Assembly (NCBI RefSeq): GCF_010894405.1
Contig: NZ_JAAIYA010000003.1
Span: 310,001-374,000 of the forward strand
Source of the DNA: Pyxidicoccus caerfyrddinensis
GTDB lineage: Bacteria; Myxococcota; Myxococcia; Myxococcales; Myxococcaceae
DNA length: 64,000 nt
Direction of reading: 5' to 3'
The position numbers were made by a program, and so were the translations under genes. The notes under the pieces are model-generated. The model was not told the DNA's origin. It ran no database searches and worked only from the letters and a program-made list of their open reading frames with translations. Positions 39,147 through 47,739 of the stretch are shown here, piece by piece; the stretch's first letter is position 1; each line of letters starts with the position of its first letter.

Positions 39147-40628
39147 TTGAGTACGAACCCCTCATCCGACGCAGAACTGGCGCTGCCCCCCGACATCCAG
39201 CAGCTCATCACCCCCCGGGGGCTCCTGAAGATGGGGCTCTCGCGCCTGGCCTTCGCCCTGGGGTTGTTCGTGGCGCTCGGCTTCGTCGTGAACAGCGGCA
39301 TGGTGCTGTGGCGCAAGCTCATCCTGGGAGGCATCGCCGGCGGGCTCGGGCTGGCGCTCTTCAGCTTCTCCGTGACGGTGCTCGTGACGGGGGGGGCGCC
39401 CCACCGGAGGCGGCGGATGCTGACCGAGCGCGTGGTCCAGCACCTGCGCGAGCAGCACCCCTGGGTGCTGCGGCCGGACGTCATGGTGAGCGACTACTGG
39501 AGGAAGTGGCAGCCCATGCAGTTCCCGGGCATCACCCAGCGGCGCACGTACGGGGCGCTGGGCGTGTTCCTGCTCCTCTCCTGCGGCGTCATCGTCTCGA
39601 CGGGCGGCATCCTGAGCCCGGCGCTGCCGCTGCTCATCGTCTTCTGCCTGTTCATCGGCAGCATCATCCCGAAGCAGGCCACGCCTCCCTTCGTCTGGGG
39701 CGTGCTGTCGCTCGTCTGGGGGCTTGCCTGGGTGGCGACCCACGGCCTCGTTCCGGGCTACATCCCCGGTGTCTTCGGCGGGGATGCGCTGGTGCCGCAG
39801 TCGAAGTCCCTGGTGTATGCGCAGGCCGCCGCGTTCTCCCTCTTCTTGATGTGGAGCGTCTTCGGCGCCAATCGCTTCCAGGTGGTGTTCCTGAGCGCGG
39901 TGCAGAAGGCGCTGGATGCGCGCGACGAGGCCCTGCAGAGCCACACCGAGCACGCCGCCACGCTCACCGCGCTGTCCGGGGAGATTGCGCACGAATTGAA
40001 GAACCCACTGGCGAGCGTGAAGGGGCTGGCGACGCTGATTGGAAGGGACTTGGAGGGCAAGCCCGCCGAGCGGCTCGCGGTGCTCCAGCGCGAGGTCGGG
40101 CGGATGGAGGAAATCCTGGAGGGCTTCCTCAACTTCTCCCGGCCGCTGCTCCCGCTGCATCAGGAGGAGCAGCCGCTGCGGCACCTGTGTGACTCGGTGG
40201 TGGCGCTCCATGAAGGGCTGGCCCGGGAGCATGAGGTGACGCTGACCGTCGTGGAGGAGCAGGCCGTCCACGCGTGGTGTGATACGCGCAAGGTGAAGCA
40301 GGTGCTCATCAACCTCGTGCAGAACGCGCTCGATGCGAGCCCGGTGGGTGCCACCGTGGAGCTGGTGCTGCTCGGAGGAAGGGAGGCGCGGGTGGAGGTG
40401 AGGGACCGGGGGGCGGGACTGCCAGAGTCGGTGCGTGCGCGCCTCTTCGAGCCGGGCGTCACCACCAAGGAGCGGGGCTCCGGCCTGGGTCTGGCGCTGG
40501 CGCGCGGGCTGGTGCGGCAACACGGCGGTGAGCTGACGCTGGAGGACCGCGAGGGCGGCGGGTGCGTGGCGGCGCTGACGCTCCCCACGCGGCGGCCCGC
40601 GTCCTCGGTGGAAGGAGAGGCGGCATGA
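39147..40628 (+). CDS. Sensor histidine kinase of exporter module 2
   Basis: About 493 aa. Hydrophobic N-terminal half with five or six TM helices (LAFALGLFVALGFVV, KLILGGIAGGLGLALFSFSV, GVFLLLSCGVIVS, ALPLLIVFCLFIGSII, FVWGVLSLVWGLAWVATHGL, AQAAAFSLFLMWSVFGA), a coiled linker, HisKA with GEIAHELKNPLASVKG, and HATPase with N-box LINLVQNALDAS, G1 VRDRGAGL and G2 GSGLGLALA. TTG 39147 is chosen because GGAGG lies six bases upstream; ATG 39141 abuts that site and ATG 39126 has only a weak one. The stop overlaps the regulator start (ATGA at 40625). Confidence 0.87.
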   Translation: MSTNPSSDAELALPPDIQQLITPRGLLKMGLSRLAFALGLFVALGFVVNSGMVLWRKLILGGIAGGLGLALFSFSVTVLVTGGAPHRRRRMLTERVVQHLREQHPWVLRPDVMVSDYWRKWQPMQFPGITQRRTYGALGVFLLLSCGVIVSTGGILSPALPLLIVFCLFIGSIIPKQATPPFVWGVLSLVWGLAWVATHGLVPGYIPGVFGGDALVPQSKSLVYAQAAAFSLFLMWSVFGANRFQVVFLSAVQKALDARDEALQSHTEHAATLTALSGEIAHELKNPLASVKGLATLIGRDLEGKPAERLAVLQREVGRMEEILEGFLNFSRPLLPLHQEEQPLRHLCDSVVALHEGLAREHEVTLTVVEEQAVHAWCDTRKVKQVLINLVQNALDASPVGATVELVLLGGREARVEVRDRGAGLPESVRARLFEPGVTTKERGSGLGLALARGLVRQHGGELTLEDREGGGCVAALTLPTRRPASSVEGEAA

Positions 40629-41980
40629 CGGCGCGGGTGTTGGTGGTCGATGACGACGATGGGGTCCGCTACACGCTGCGCGGCATGTTCGAGGACGCGG
40701 GTCTCGAAGTAGAGGAGGCCGCGGACGGCGAGGCCGGCCTGGAGCGCCTGAAGCGCGGCGGCGTGGACCTCGTCGTGTCCGACCTGCGCATGCCGCGCAT
40801 GGACGGGCTGGAGTTGCTGCGCCAGTCGCGCTCGCTCGTCCCGGTGCCGAAGGTCATCCTCGTCACCGCGCACGGCTCGGAGCGGCACGCGGTGGAGGCG
40901 ATGAAGCTCGGCGCGCTGGACTACTTCCGCAAGCCCTTCGTCGTGGACGAGGTGCTGGCGGTGGTGCGCCGCGCGGTGGGCCTGGTGCGGCTGGAGGCGG
41001 AGAACGAGCGACTGCAGGGTGAAGTCAACCTGCTCAAGTCGATGGTGTTCGCCTCGCAGGCGATGTCGCGGCTCGCGCTGCTCATCCAGCGCGTGGCTCC
41101 GCGTGACGTGACGGTGCTGCTCACCGGAGAGAGCGGCACCGGCAAGGAGCGCGTGACGGAGGCGCTGGTGCGGGCGTCGTCGCGCGCGGAGAAGCCCTTC
41201 GTGCGGTTCAACTGCGCGGCGCTCACTCCTGAGCTGGCCGAGGCGGAGCTGTTCGGCCACACCCGGGGCGCCTTCACCGGCGCGGTGCGCGCGCGCAACG
41301 GCCTGTTCCGCGAGGCGGACGGCGGCACGCTGTTCCTGGACGAGATTGGCGAGCTGGACGCGGCCACGCAGGCGAAGCTGCTGCGCGTCCTCCAGGAGGG
41401 CGAAGTCCGCCCCGTGGGCGAGGACCGGGCGTACCGCATCGACGTGCGCATCGTCGCCGCGACGCACAGGGACCTCGCGCAGCGGGTGGCGTCCGGACTG
41501 TTCCGCGAGGACCTCTACTACCGCCTCAAGGTGGTGCACCTGCACGTGCCACCGCTGCGGCAGCGGCCGGAGGACATCCCCGTGCTGGCGCGTCACTTCC
41601 TGGGCCGCTTCGCCGAGCGCTTCGGCACCGCACCCGTGGCCGTCACCCCGGAGCTGCTGGCGAGGCTCACCGCCCACCCGTGGCCCGGCAACGTGCGCGA
41701 GCTGGAGAACGCGCTGGAGAGCGCCGTGGCCCTCTCACTGGACGGCACGCTCGACCTGTCGCTCCTGCCCGGAGGCACACCGGGCAGCGCGGAGCCGGCG
41801 GTGCGGGCGGGGCTCAAGGAGCGCGTGGGCGCCTACGAGCGGGGACTCATCGTGGCGGCGCTCGAAGGGGCGAAGGGCAACCGGAGCGAGGCGGCGCGGC
41901 TGCTCGACATCAGCCGCGCGACGCTGCACGACAAGCTGCGCAAGTACGGGCTCGCCGCCGGCGAGGAGGACGGCGACTGA
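40625..41980 (+). CDS. NtrC-family sigma-54-dependent response regulator
   Basis: 451 aa: receiver domain (VLVVDDDDGVRYTLR, Asp in LVVSDLRMP, Thr in ILVTAHG, Lys in YFRKPF), AAA+ domain with Walker A GESGTGKE, intact GAFTGA and Walker B GGTLFLDEIG, and a Fis-type HTH (NRSEAARLLDISRATLHDKL). AAGGAGAGG precedes the ATG, which overlaps the kinase stop. It is the probable activator of the divergent exporter operon through the sigma-54-like promoter at 38955. The gene ends four bases from the converging serpin gene. Confidence 0.92.
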   Translation: MTARVLVVDDDDGVRYTLRGMFEDAGLEVEEAADGEAGLERLKRGGVDLVVSDLRMPRMDGLELLRQSRSLVPVPKVILVTAHGSERHAVEAMKLGALDYFRKPFVVDEVLAVVRRAVGLVRLEAENERLQGEVNLLKSMVFASQAMSRLALLIQRVAPRDVTVLLTGESGTGKERVTEALVRASSRAEKPFVRFNCAALTPELAEAELFGHTRGAFTGAVRARNGLFREADGGTLFLDEIGELDAATQAKLLRVLQEGEVRPVGEDRAYRIDVRIVAATHRDLAQRVASGLFREDLYYRLKVVHLHVPPLRQRPEDIPVLARHFLGRFAERFGTAPVAVTPELLARLTAHPWPGNVRELENALESAVALSLDGTLDLSLLPGGTPGSAEPAVRAGLKERVGAYERGLIVAALEGAKGNRSEAARLLDISRATLHDKLRKYGLAAGEEDGD

Positions 41981-41984
41981 GGGA

Positions 41985-43142
41985 CTACGCCTCGGGGTCG
42001 ACCAGCTTCCCCTGGAACAGCACCGCGCCGCTCCACGTGTCGCGGATGAAGAACAGGAACGGGTGGTCCGCGTGAAAGGGCGTTATCTGCATGATGGCCG
42101 ACCGGGCCGCCATGACCACCGCCGTGGCTGCCGCCGCTTCGGTGCCCTGCTCGTTCACGTTGAGCTCCGCCTGGTGCAGCACCGCCGAGAGGTTCAGCGG
42201 CTCCTTCGTCGTCATGCCCGAGAAGTCCGCGAGGGACGGGTTGAACGCCAGCGGCATCCCCAGGCCGGAGAGCGCGTCGTTCAGCTGGAACGCCGTCGAC
42301 AGCTTGAACTTCGGCAGCCTCAGCGCCACCTTCCCGCTGTTCAGCTGGGAGGCCCGCTTGTCCAGCACCTGCGCGTCCAGTGACGCCTCGAGCCGGGCCA
42401 GGTCGTCCATGCGCTTCGGCAGGGCGATGAGCATGGCCACCTCTCCGCCCTTGTAGGGGAGCTCCAGCCACTGCGCGAGCGCGTCCTCGCCATGACGGAA
42501 CCGCTCCGTCTGCTGCATCATCGAGACCTTCGCCGTCCTGCGGGACGAGACGTGGAAGGGCACGCCGTCCTGGGTGTAGTCGGCGTTGAACGGGTCCTGC
42601 CATTGGCCCTGGAAGTAGATGGCGTTGGTGAGCACCAGCCGCGTGAGGCCATCCAGCACGTCCTTCCTGATGAGCTCGCGAATCTTCTCCCGCGTCTCCT
42701 TCGCGACCCAGCGGTTGATGTGCTGGCGCGCGGCCTCGGTGTCCTGCTGGAAGTCCACCTCCTCCAACGAGGCGCCGTAGTGGCTGTTCGTCGCGCCCAG
42801 GAAGGAGGGGAGGAAACCGAACCCGCGCTGTCCCCAGAGGCGGTTCGCGGTTCGCAGCTCCACGTTCCCGCTCTTGTTGGCGGCGGCGAGGTGGCCACCC
42901 AGCGCCGCGTACGCCTTCTGGAAGGTCGTCTCTCGCACGGCGTCGAGCCCGAGCACCCGCTCCAGCTGCGCCTGCGTCTCCCCGCGCGCGCCCAGCGCCG
43001 TCATTGCAAGTGCGAGGGAGAGGCTGGCAGGTGAGTAGAACGTGTTCGCTGGCTTCGCGCCCACCCGGGCATGGAGGGCGGAGGCGAAGTGGTTGCTGGC
43101 CGCGGCGCCCGCTCGCATGGCCGCGAAGTTGCTCTCAGACAT
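41985..43142 (-). CDS. Serpin (serine protease inhibitor), inhibitory type
   Basis: 385 aa with the full serpin fold: N-terminal NTFYSPASLSLALAMTALGA, FQKAYAAL, LTNAIYFQGQW, and the C-terminal HADHPFLFFIRD and GAVLFQGKLVDP. The reactive-centre hinge VNEQGTEAAAATA (P15 Gly 333, Ala at P12-P9) is the type found in inhibitory serpins. By the usual 15-residue count, P1-P1' is Arg347-Ser348, which points to trypsin-like targets. No signal peptide is visible, so it is probably cytoplasmic or released otherwise. GAGGAG precedes the ATG. Bacterial serpins are uncommon. Confidence 0.92.
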   Translation of the reverse strand: MSESNFAAMRAGAAASNHFASALHARVGAKPANTFYSPASLSLALAMTALGARGETQAQLERVLGLDAVRETTFQKAYAALGGHLAAANKSGNVELRTANRLWGQRGFGFLPSFLGATNSHYGASLEEVDFQQDTEAARQHINRWVAKETREKIRELIRKDVLDGLTRLVLTNAIYFQGQWQDPFNADYTQDGVPFHVSSRRTAKVSMMQQTERFRHGEDALAQWLELPYKGGEVAMLIALPKRMDDLARLEASLDAQVLDKRASQLNSGKVALRLPKFKLSTAFQLNDALSGLGMPLAFNPSLADFSGMTTKEPLNLSAVLHQAELNVNEQGTEAAAATAVVMAARSAIMQITPFHADHPFLFFIRDTWSGAVLFQGKLVDPEA

Positions 43143-43201
43143 GACCGGCTCCTCTGGGGAGTCCCCATCCTAGCCGGTCAGTGAGAGCGGGCGCGGCCGT
43201 G

Positions 43202-44125
43202 CTACGGCAGTGCCGCCGTACAGCCGCTGCTCCAGCTGCCGGAGCAGTCGTACTTCTCCGTGGACGGAGTCACCGCGCCGCCCGGCCAGGTGATGGTCGC
43301 GGCCTTCCACACGGACCTGGGAGGCAGGTCCTGGATGTCGATGACCGTCACCTGTCCGGCCACGTTGAGGACGAGGCGCCCGTCGGACTCCGGGCTGCCG
43401 GCGCCCCAGTGCTCGACCATGACGTGGTAGGTGCCGTTCTCCGGCCGGGCGAGGAGGATGTTCTCCGGGCCGAAGTCGCCGGTGTCGTCCACGTCCTTCT
43501 TCGGGTCATCGGCCAGGTCGCCTTGCACGCCCCAGTCCGGCCGGCTCCCCACGCACGAGGTCCACGTGCAGTCCGTGGCGTCGTCGTTGATGTGCCCGCC
43601 CGGCTTGATGAGGTGCAGCTCCCAGTCGCTGCCCTGGGCGTCCCAGGACAGCGTCGCGCGGATGTCGGGGGTGATGCAGTCCGTGGTGACGACGCGGGTG
43701 ACGAGCACGTAGCTGCCCGCCGCGTTGGACCAGACGCACTTCACCAGCTGCTCGCCGCAGAAGAGGGGCGCGGTGAAGCTGAAGTCTCCGGTGTCCGGGT
43801 CGGTGGCGATGGGGCCGGCCAGCTCCTGGCCGTCCTCGCCCGCCACGTAGAAGGTGCCGTTGCCCACGGCGTTGCTCACCGTGCCGTCGAACGTGTCCTG
43901 CGTCACGTTGCCCGCGTTGTACTCGAAGGAGCTGATGTCCGTGTCCGGGCAGCCCGCGCAGGTGTACTCGCCGGGCTTGGTGCGCGTGGGCGCGGGGTCC
44001 AGGGCGGAAGGCGTCCCCGAGTCGGGAATGGGTGGCTCCTTCTCGTCGCCTGAACCGCAGGCCGTGCTCGCCAGCACGAGCCACACCAGGGATGCACGGA
44101 GACCACACCGGGAGAGCAACCGCAT
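43202..44125 (-). CDS. Lipoprotein with DUF2135/pre-peptidase-like C-terminal domain
   Basis: 307 aa. Lipobox LASTACG (Cys 23), then a Pro/Thr-rich linker and two all-beta regions. The second contains LSWDAQGSDWELHLIKPGGHINDD and a paired-cysteine segment CTWTSCVGS, followed by GTYHVMVEHWGAG; this resembles DUF2135/YfaP-type or jelly-roll domains found in surface proteins. Six or more cysteines suggest disulphides. AAGGAG precedes the ATG. Single gene with unknown ligand. Confidence 0.7.
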   Translation of the reverse strand: MRLLSRCGLRASLVWLVLASTACGSGDEKEPPIPDSGTPSALDPAPTRTKPGEYTCAGCPDTDISSFEYNAGNVTQDTFDGTVSNAVGNGTFYVAGEDGQELAGPIATDPDTGDFSFTAPLFCGEQLVKCVWSNAAGSYVLVTRVVTTDCITPDIRATLSWDAQGSDWELHLIKPGGHINDDATDCTWTSCVGSRPDWGVQGDLADDPKKDVDDTGDFGPENILLARPENGTYHVMVEHWGAGSPESDGRLVLNVAGQVTVIDIQDLPPRSVWKAATITWPGGAVTPSTEKYDCSGSWSSGCTAALP

Positions 44126-44261
44126 CTCGACGCTCCTTCGCAGACCCGTCCGACGGCGCGACCTGCGCCGTGCGCCGTGTCATGTCTGTTACGGAGCGTA
44201 GGGTGGAACCGGGTTGTGGGGCGTGCTTCGTCTTTCCTGCCCCAGGAGGTCTCGGCGGACC

Positions 44262-45083
44262 TCAGACGGCGTCGTGCGTCCAGTCCTCTCGGCCGTAGCG
44301 CTCCGCGACGAGCGCCTCCGCGCGGGCGCGCACGTACGGCGCAATCGAGATGGAGGTCCAGCTTGCACCGAGGCTCTCGGTGAAGCCCTGCTTGAGGGCC
44401 TCCGCGGCTTCGGCGTGGCTCACCTCGCGGCCGGCTGCTTCCTTCAGGTCCATCATCGCCCCGCGCAGTCGCTCCGGCTCCAGGCCGAAGAGGCGTGCGT
44501 GCAGCGCGTAGTCCGTCACGAGCGGCAGCGCGCCGTGCTGCATGAAGGCCCCGCGCTGCCGGCGCTGGGCACTGCCCACGAGCTTGCGCCCGTTCACCTT
44601 CAGCTCCTTGAGGGCAGGGGTGAGGAAGCACGCGCCGCTGGCCAGATTGCGCTCGGGCCGCGCGGGCTCCAGGTCGGCGCGGACGGCGAAGCGGCTCGCG
44701 AGGCCCGCGGCGATGGCTTCTGACAGCAGGGTGTAGTTCTGCTCGATGCTGTCGGTGAACGGCGCGCCCACGCGGGCGATGAAGCTGTACGTCAGCTCTC
44801 CGTGGTGCAGTACGCCCGAGCCGCCTGTCACCCGGCGTACCAGCTCGAGTCCCTGCTCCTTCGCGGCGGCGGCATCGACGCTCTCATAGGACTGCGTGCG
44901 CCCGAGGCTGAGGCAGCCCGGCGTGAAGACGTAGAGGCGCAGGGTGGGGACGAAGTCCGCCCGCGCGCAGGCGTCATCGAGCAGCGCCTCGTCGAGCGCC
45001 ATCTGCCAGGAGCCCGGGGATTTCTCGAGAGGCTCGATGACGTTCCAGGCGCGGGGCGCTTCGGCGGGGGAGGACGGAGACAT
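44262..45083 (-). CDS. Lipoate-protein ligase/octanoyltransferase family protein (LipM/LplA-like)
   Basis: 273 aa with the biotin/lipoate transferase fold: LGRTQSYESV, RRVTGGSGVLHHGELTYSF (the RR-x-TGG-x-x-x-LH motif), and VNGRKLVGSAQRRQRGAFMQHG. An ACF motif about 14 residues before GRKLVGSAQ places a Cys where LipM octanoyltransferases have their nucleophile. It may therefore move octanoyl groups from acyl carrier protein rather than use free lipoate with ATP. The N-terminal DEALLD motif also fits. It acts in the cytoplasm on lipoyl domains of 2-oxoacid dehydrogenases. The palindromic repeat array lies directly upstream. Confidence 0.8.
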   Translation of the reverse strand: MSPSSPAEAPRAWNVIEPLEKSPGSWQMALDEALLDDACARADFVPTLRLYVFTPGCLSLGRTQSYESVDAAAAKEQGLELVRRVTGGSGVLHHGELTYSFIARVGAPFTDSIEQNYTLLSEAIAAGLASRFAVRADLEPARPERNLASGACFLTPALKELKVNGRKLVGSAQRRQRGAFMQHGALPLVTDYALHARLFGLEPERLRGAMMDLKEAAGREVSHAEAAEALKQGFTESLGASWTSISIAPYVRARAEALVAERYGREDWTHDAV

Positions 45084-45160
45084 GCGGGCATCCTCTCCAC
45101 TTCGGTCGGGAACGCAATGCCGGCCGGCGGGCCACTCCAGGCGGGCCTCCCGGTCGGCGA

Positions 45161-45532
45161 GTGGCCGGAAGGAACGTTCATTCCGCCGGACAGGCCGCCC
45201 CGGAAGGCAGGTGGCCGGAAGGAACGTTCATTCCGCCGGGTGGGTCGCCCCAGGAGCCGGGTGGCCGGAAGGAACGCTCATTCCGCCGGAGAGCCATGCC
45301 GACGCTGGGTGGCTGGAAGGAACACTCATTCCGCCGGAGAGCCATGCCGACGCTGGGTGGCCGGAAGGAACGTTCATTCCGCCGGAGAGCCATGCCGACG
45401 CTGGGTGGCCGGAAGGAACGTTCATTCCGCCGAGCTGGGAGTGCCGACGGCGGCTTCCTGGAAGGAACGTTCATTTCGCTCGGTAGGCTCGCCGGACGCC
45501 GGGTGGCTGGAAGGAACGCTCATTCCGCCGCA
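45161..45532. repeat. Eight-copy array of a palindromic repeat, 48-50 base period
   Basis: Eight units start at 45161, 45211, 45261, 45309, 45357, 45405, 45454 and 45503. Each contains GGAAGGAACGTTCATTCC or a one-to-two-base variant (GAACGCTC in units 3 and 8, GAACACTC in unit 4, ATTTCG in unit 7). This is an 18-base dyad, GGAA-N-GAACGTTC-N-TTCC. The intervening 20 or so bases are themselves related; those after units 3, 4 and 5 are nearly identical (gagagccatgccgacgctgg). The array fills the gap between the penicillin-binding protein gene and the start of the ligase gene. Reading frames through it on both strands are repeats, not genes. Confidence 0.85.
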
Positions 45533-45564
45533 TCCCGGGCCGACAGGGGCAGGTGGCGTCACGC

Positions 45565-47424
45565 TCACAGGGCCGACGCGAACCTCGCGGCGATGGGGGC
45601 GGCGACCCGGCCGCCCACGCCTCCGCCCTCCACCAGGACGGCGAAGGCGATGCCGTTGCGGAAGCCGATGAACCACGCGTGCGTCGGGAGCGGGGGGACG
45701 GTGCCGAACTCCGCGGTGCCCGTCTTGCCCGCGAGCTCCGGTACTCCCGCCGCCGCCCTGCCGGTGCCCTCGGTGACGACGGCCCGCATCAACAGATGCA
45801 GCGCTCCCCGGGTTCCGTCCGCCAGCGAGGCGCTCGGCCCGTCGTCGAGGTCCGTGACGAGGTAGGGCGCACGCCATCGGCCCGACTCGGCCGCCGCGGC
45901 GACGGAGGCCAGGTGCAGCGGCGTGGCCAGCACGCGCCCCTGGCCGATGGAGGAGGCCGCCAGCTCGACGGCGTTGCGGGGCGCGGGGAATGTGCCGCCG
46001 GAGGAGGGAAGCCCCGGGTGGTACTCCACGTCGAAGCCGAAGCGGCGGGCCGCCTCGCCGAGCGCCTCACCGCCGAGGTTCGCGGACAGCAGCACGAAGG
46101 CGGTGTTGCACGAGTGCGCGAAGGCTCCACGCAGCGTGATGGCACCGAGCGCCTCATCCTCGAAGTTGCGGAAGGACTTCCCCTTCACCGCCACCGTGGG
46201 AGGGCAGGGCGCTGGCGCATCCACGCCCATGCCCCGCGCGAGCAGCGCCTCCGTGGTGACGACCTTGAAGGTGGACCCCGGCGGGTAGCGACCCGTGAGT
46301 GCCCGGTGCAGCGGCTGCGAGAGCGGACGGCTCGCGATGGCCAGGACTGCGCCCGACTCACTGTCCACCGCGACGAGCGCCGCCGGCTGCGTCACGCCTT
46401 CGAGCGCTGCCTCCGCGGCCATCTGCAGCGCGGGGCGCAGCGTGGTGGTCAGCGGCGTGCCCTGCTTTCCCTCGAAGCGGAAGACGACCTGTGCCTCTCC
46501 CGACGGGCGCGTGAGGACCACCTCTCCCGAGGGCGTTCCCGCGAGCTGCGGCTCGAAGGCCCGCTCCAGCCCGGACAGGCCCACGATGTCCCCGGGCTGG
46601 TACAGCGGGCCCAGTTGCGCGAGCAGCTCGGCCGTCACCTCGCCCACGCGGCCAAGGGTGTGCGAGGCGAAGCCCTCCGAGGGAGACAGCCGGGCCGTCT
46701 TCTTGCGGAAGAAGATGCCGGGCACGGGCGCCAGCGCGGGGCGCACGAGTTGGTAGCGCTCGGGGCGCACGTCGATGATGGGCACGAAGTTCGCGGCCGT
46801 CGCGCCCGTGGCGTTCAGGGCCTTCTCCACGCGCGCCGGGTCCACCTCGAGCTGCACCTGGAGCGCGGAGGTGACGTCGGCGCGGCTGCGCACGCGTGTC
46901 GGGTCCACGCCGATGGTGATGACCTCGCCCACGTGGGTGAGCGGCTCGCCGTATGCGTCCAGCAGCTCCGCGCGCTCCAGCCACGTTCGGGTGCGTGAGT
47001 AACGGTCGCCCTCGCGTGCTTCCGGGTGGAGCACGGCGGGAGTCCAGCGCACGAACCAGCGCCCCTCGCGGCGCACGAAGGGCAGCGTGCTTTCAAGCTC
47101 CCACTCACCGAGCCCGCGCAGCACGTGGACGGCGCGGAAGGTGGCCCTCGCCTGCTCCCCGTCGCGCTCGACGCGGCCGAGCTCGAAGCGCGAGGAGACG
47201 ATGCGCAGCCCGTCGCGGAAGCGCTGGTGTTGCTCCTCGAAGCTCGCCGGCGGCCCGGCCACCGCGCGCTTCATGGCGGCTACATCATTGGCGGCCCAGG
47301 CACGCAGGTACGCCTCGGCCTCGTCCACCGGCCCGTCCGCGGGCCTGCCTCGCACGGAGGCGCACGCCGACAGCAACAGGGACAGCGCGGCAGCAACTCC
47401 CACCCTCCACACTCGCCAGGACAT
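45565..47424 (-). CDS. Penicillin-binding protein transpeptidase lipoprotein (PBP2a/MecA-like)
   Basis: 619 aa. Lipobox LLLSACAS (Cys about 21), an NTF2-like MecA N-terminal domain (about residues 30-150, AEAYLRAWAANDVAAMKRAV), a dimerisation domain, and a transpeptidase domain (about 325-615) with catalytic Ser in GSTFK, the second motif SCN (HSCNTAFV) and KTGT (LAGKTGTAEF). It forms peptide cross-links in the periplasm. The MecA-type N-terminal domain is typical of low-affinity class B PBPs such as PBP2a and PBP3 of Gram-positives. Whether it lowers beta-lactam sensitivity cannot be read from sequence. Single gene. Confidence 0.88.
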   Translation of the reverse strand: MSWRVWRVGVAAALSLLLSACASVRGRPADGPVDEAEAYLRAWAANDVAAMKRAVAGPPASFEEQHQRFRDGLRIVSSRFELGRVERDGEQARATFRAVHVLRGLGEWELESTLPFVRREGRWFVRWTPAVLHPEAREGDRYSRTRTWLERAELLDAYGEPLTHVGEVITIGVDPTRVRSRADVTSALQVQLEVDPARVEKALNATGATAANFVPIIDVRPERYQLVRPALAPVPGIFFRKKTARLSPSEGFASHTLGRVGEVTAELLAQLGPLYQPGDIVGLSGLERAFEPQLAGTPSGEVVLTRPSGEAQVVFRFEGKQGTPLTTTLRPALQMAAEAALEGVTQPAALVAVDSESGAVLAIASRPLSQPLHRALTGRYPPGSTFKVVTTEALLARGMGVDAPAPCPPTVAVKGKSFRNFEDEALGAITLRGAFAHSCNTAFVLLSANLGGEALGEAARRFGFDVEYHPGLPSSGGTFPAPRNAVELAASSIGQGRVLATPLHLASVAAAAESGRWRAPYLVTDLDDGPSASLADGTRGALHLLMRAVVTEGTGRAAAGVPELAGKTGTAEFGTVPPLPTHAWFIGFRNGIAFAVLVEGGGVGGRVAAPIAARFASAL

Positions 47425-47512
47425 GGCGGCGCACTCTGCTGTGCGTCTGGCGCGGCGTCACGCACGAAGGACGCGATGGCGCCGCCATGGCACACGCGGT
47501 GCGTCTGCCTCC

Positions 47513-47675
47513 TCACGGAGGGAGACACGGAGACACGCCTCGGTTCGCGGTGAAGGTCGTGTCGTTCCGGTAGCGCAGCGTCTGCGACCCGTCGGCCGTG
47601 TAGACCCGCGTGTCCACGCGGTACGTCCCGGCGGGGCTGCACGTGGGGACAGCGTCCGGGCAGGGAAGAGGGACG
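47513..47675 (-). pseudogene. Possible relict of a secreted beta-rich protein
   Basis: In the 315-base gap between two minus-strand genes, a frame encodes PCPDAVPTCSPAGTYRVDTR followed by VYTADGSQTLRYRND and two more cysteines near its end. That composition (Tyr, Thr, paired Cys) resembles the small lipoproteins here, but there is no start or signal sequence, and the same frame upstream crosses a perfect hairpin. It may be the tail of a lost paralogue. No other gene is seen in this gap. Confidence 0.25.
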
Positions 47676-47694
47676 ACGTATGGCGGAGCGACGA

Positions 47695-47724
47695 CTCCGG
47701 GCGTGGCGTGCTTCACGCCCGGAG
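47695..47724 (-). terminator. Perfect 11-base hairpin after the lipoprotein gene
   Basis: CTCCGGGCGTG (47695-47705) and CACGCCCGGAG (47714-47724) are exact complements around an eight-base loop. The hairpin begins 15 bases after the stop of the gene at 47740-48195. No T-run. Confidence 0.65.
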
Positions 47725-47739
47725 CCTCCGTGCGACGTG

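Noticed and set aside
45161..45532. CRISPR-like array of repeats
   Set aside because: The period is 48-50 bases with a short palindrome, and the spacers are related to each other (three are nearly identical). No cas genes are nearby.
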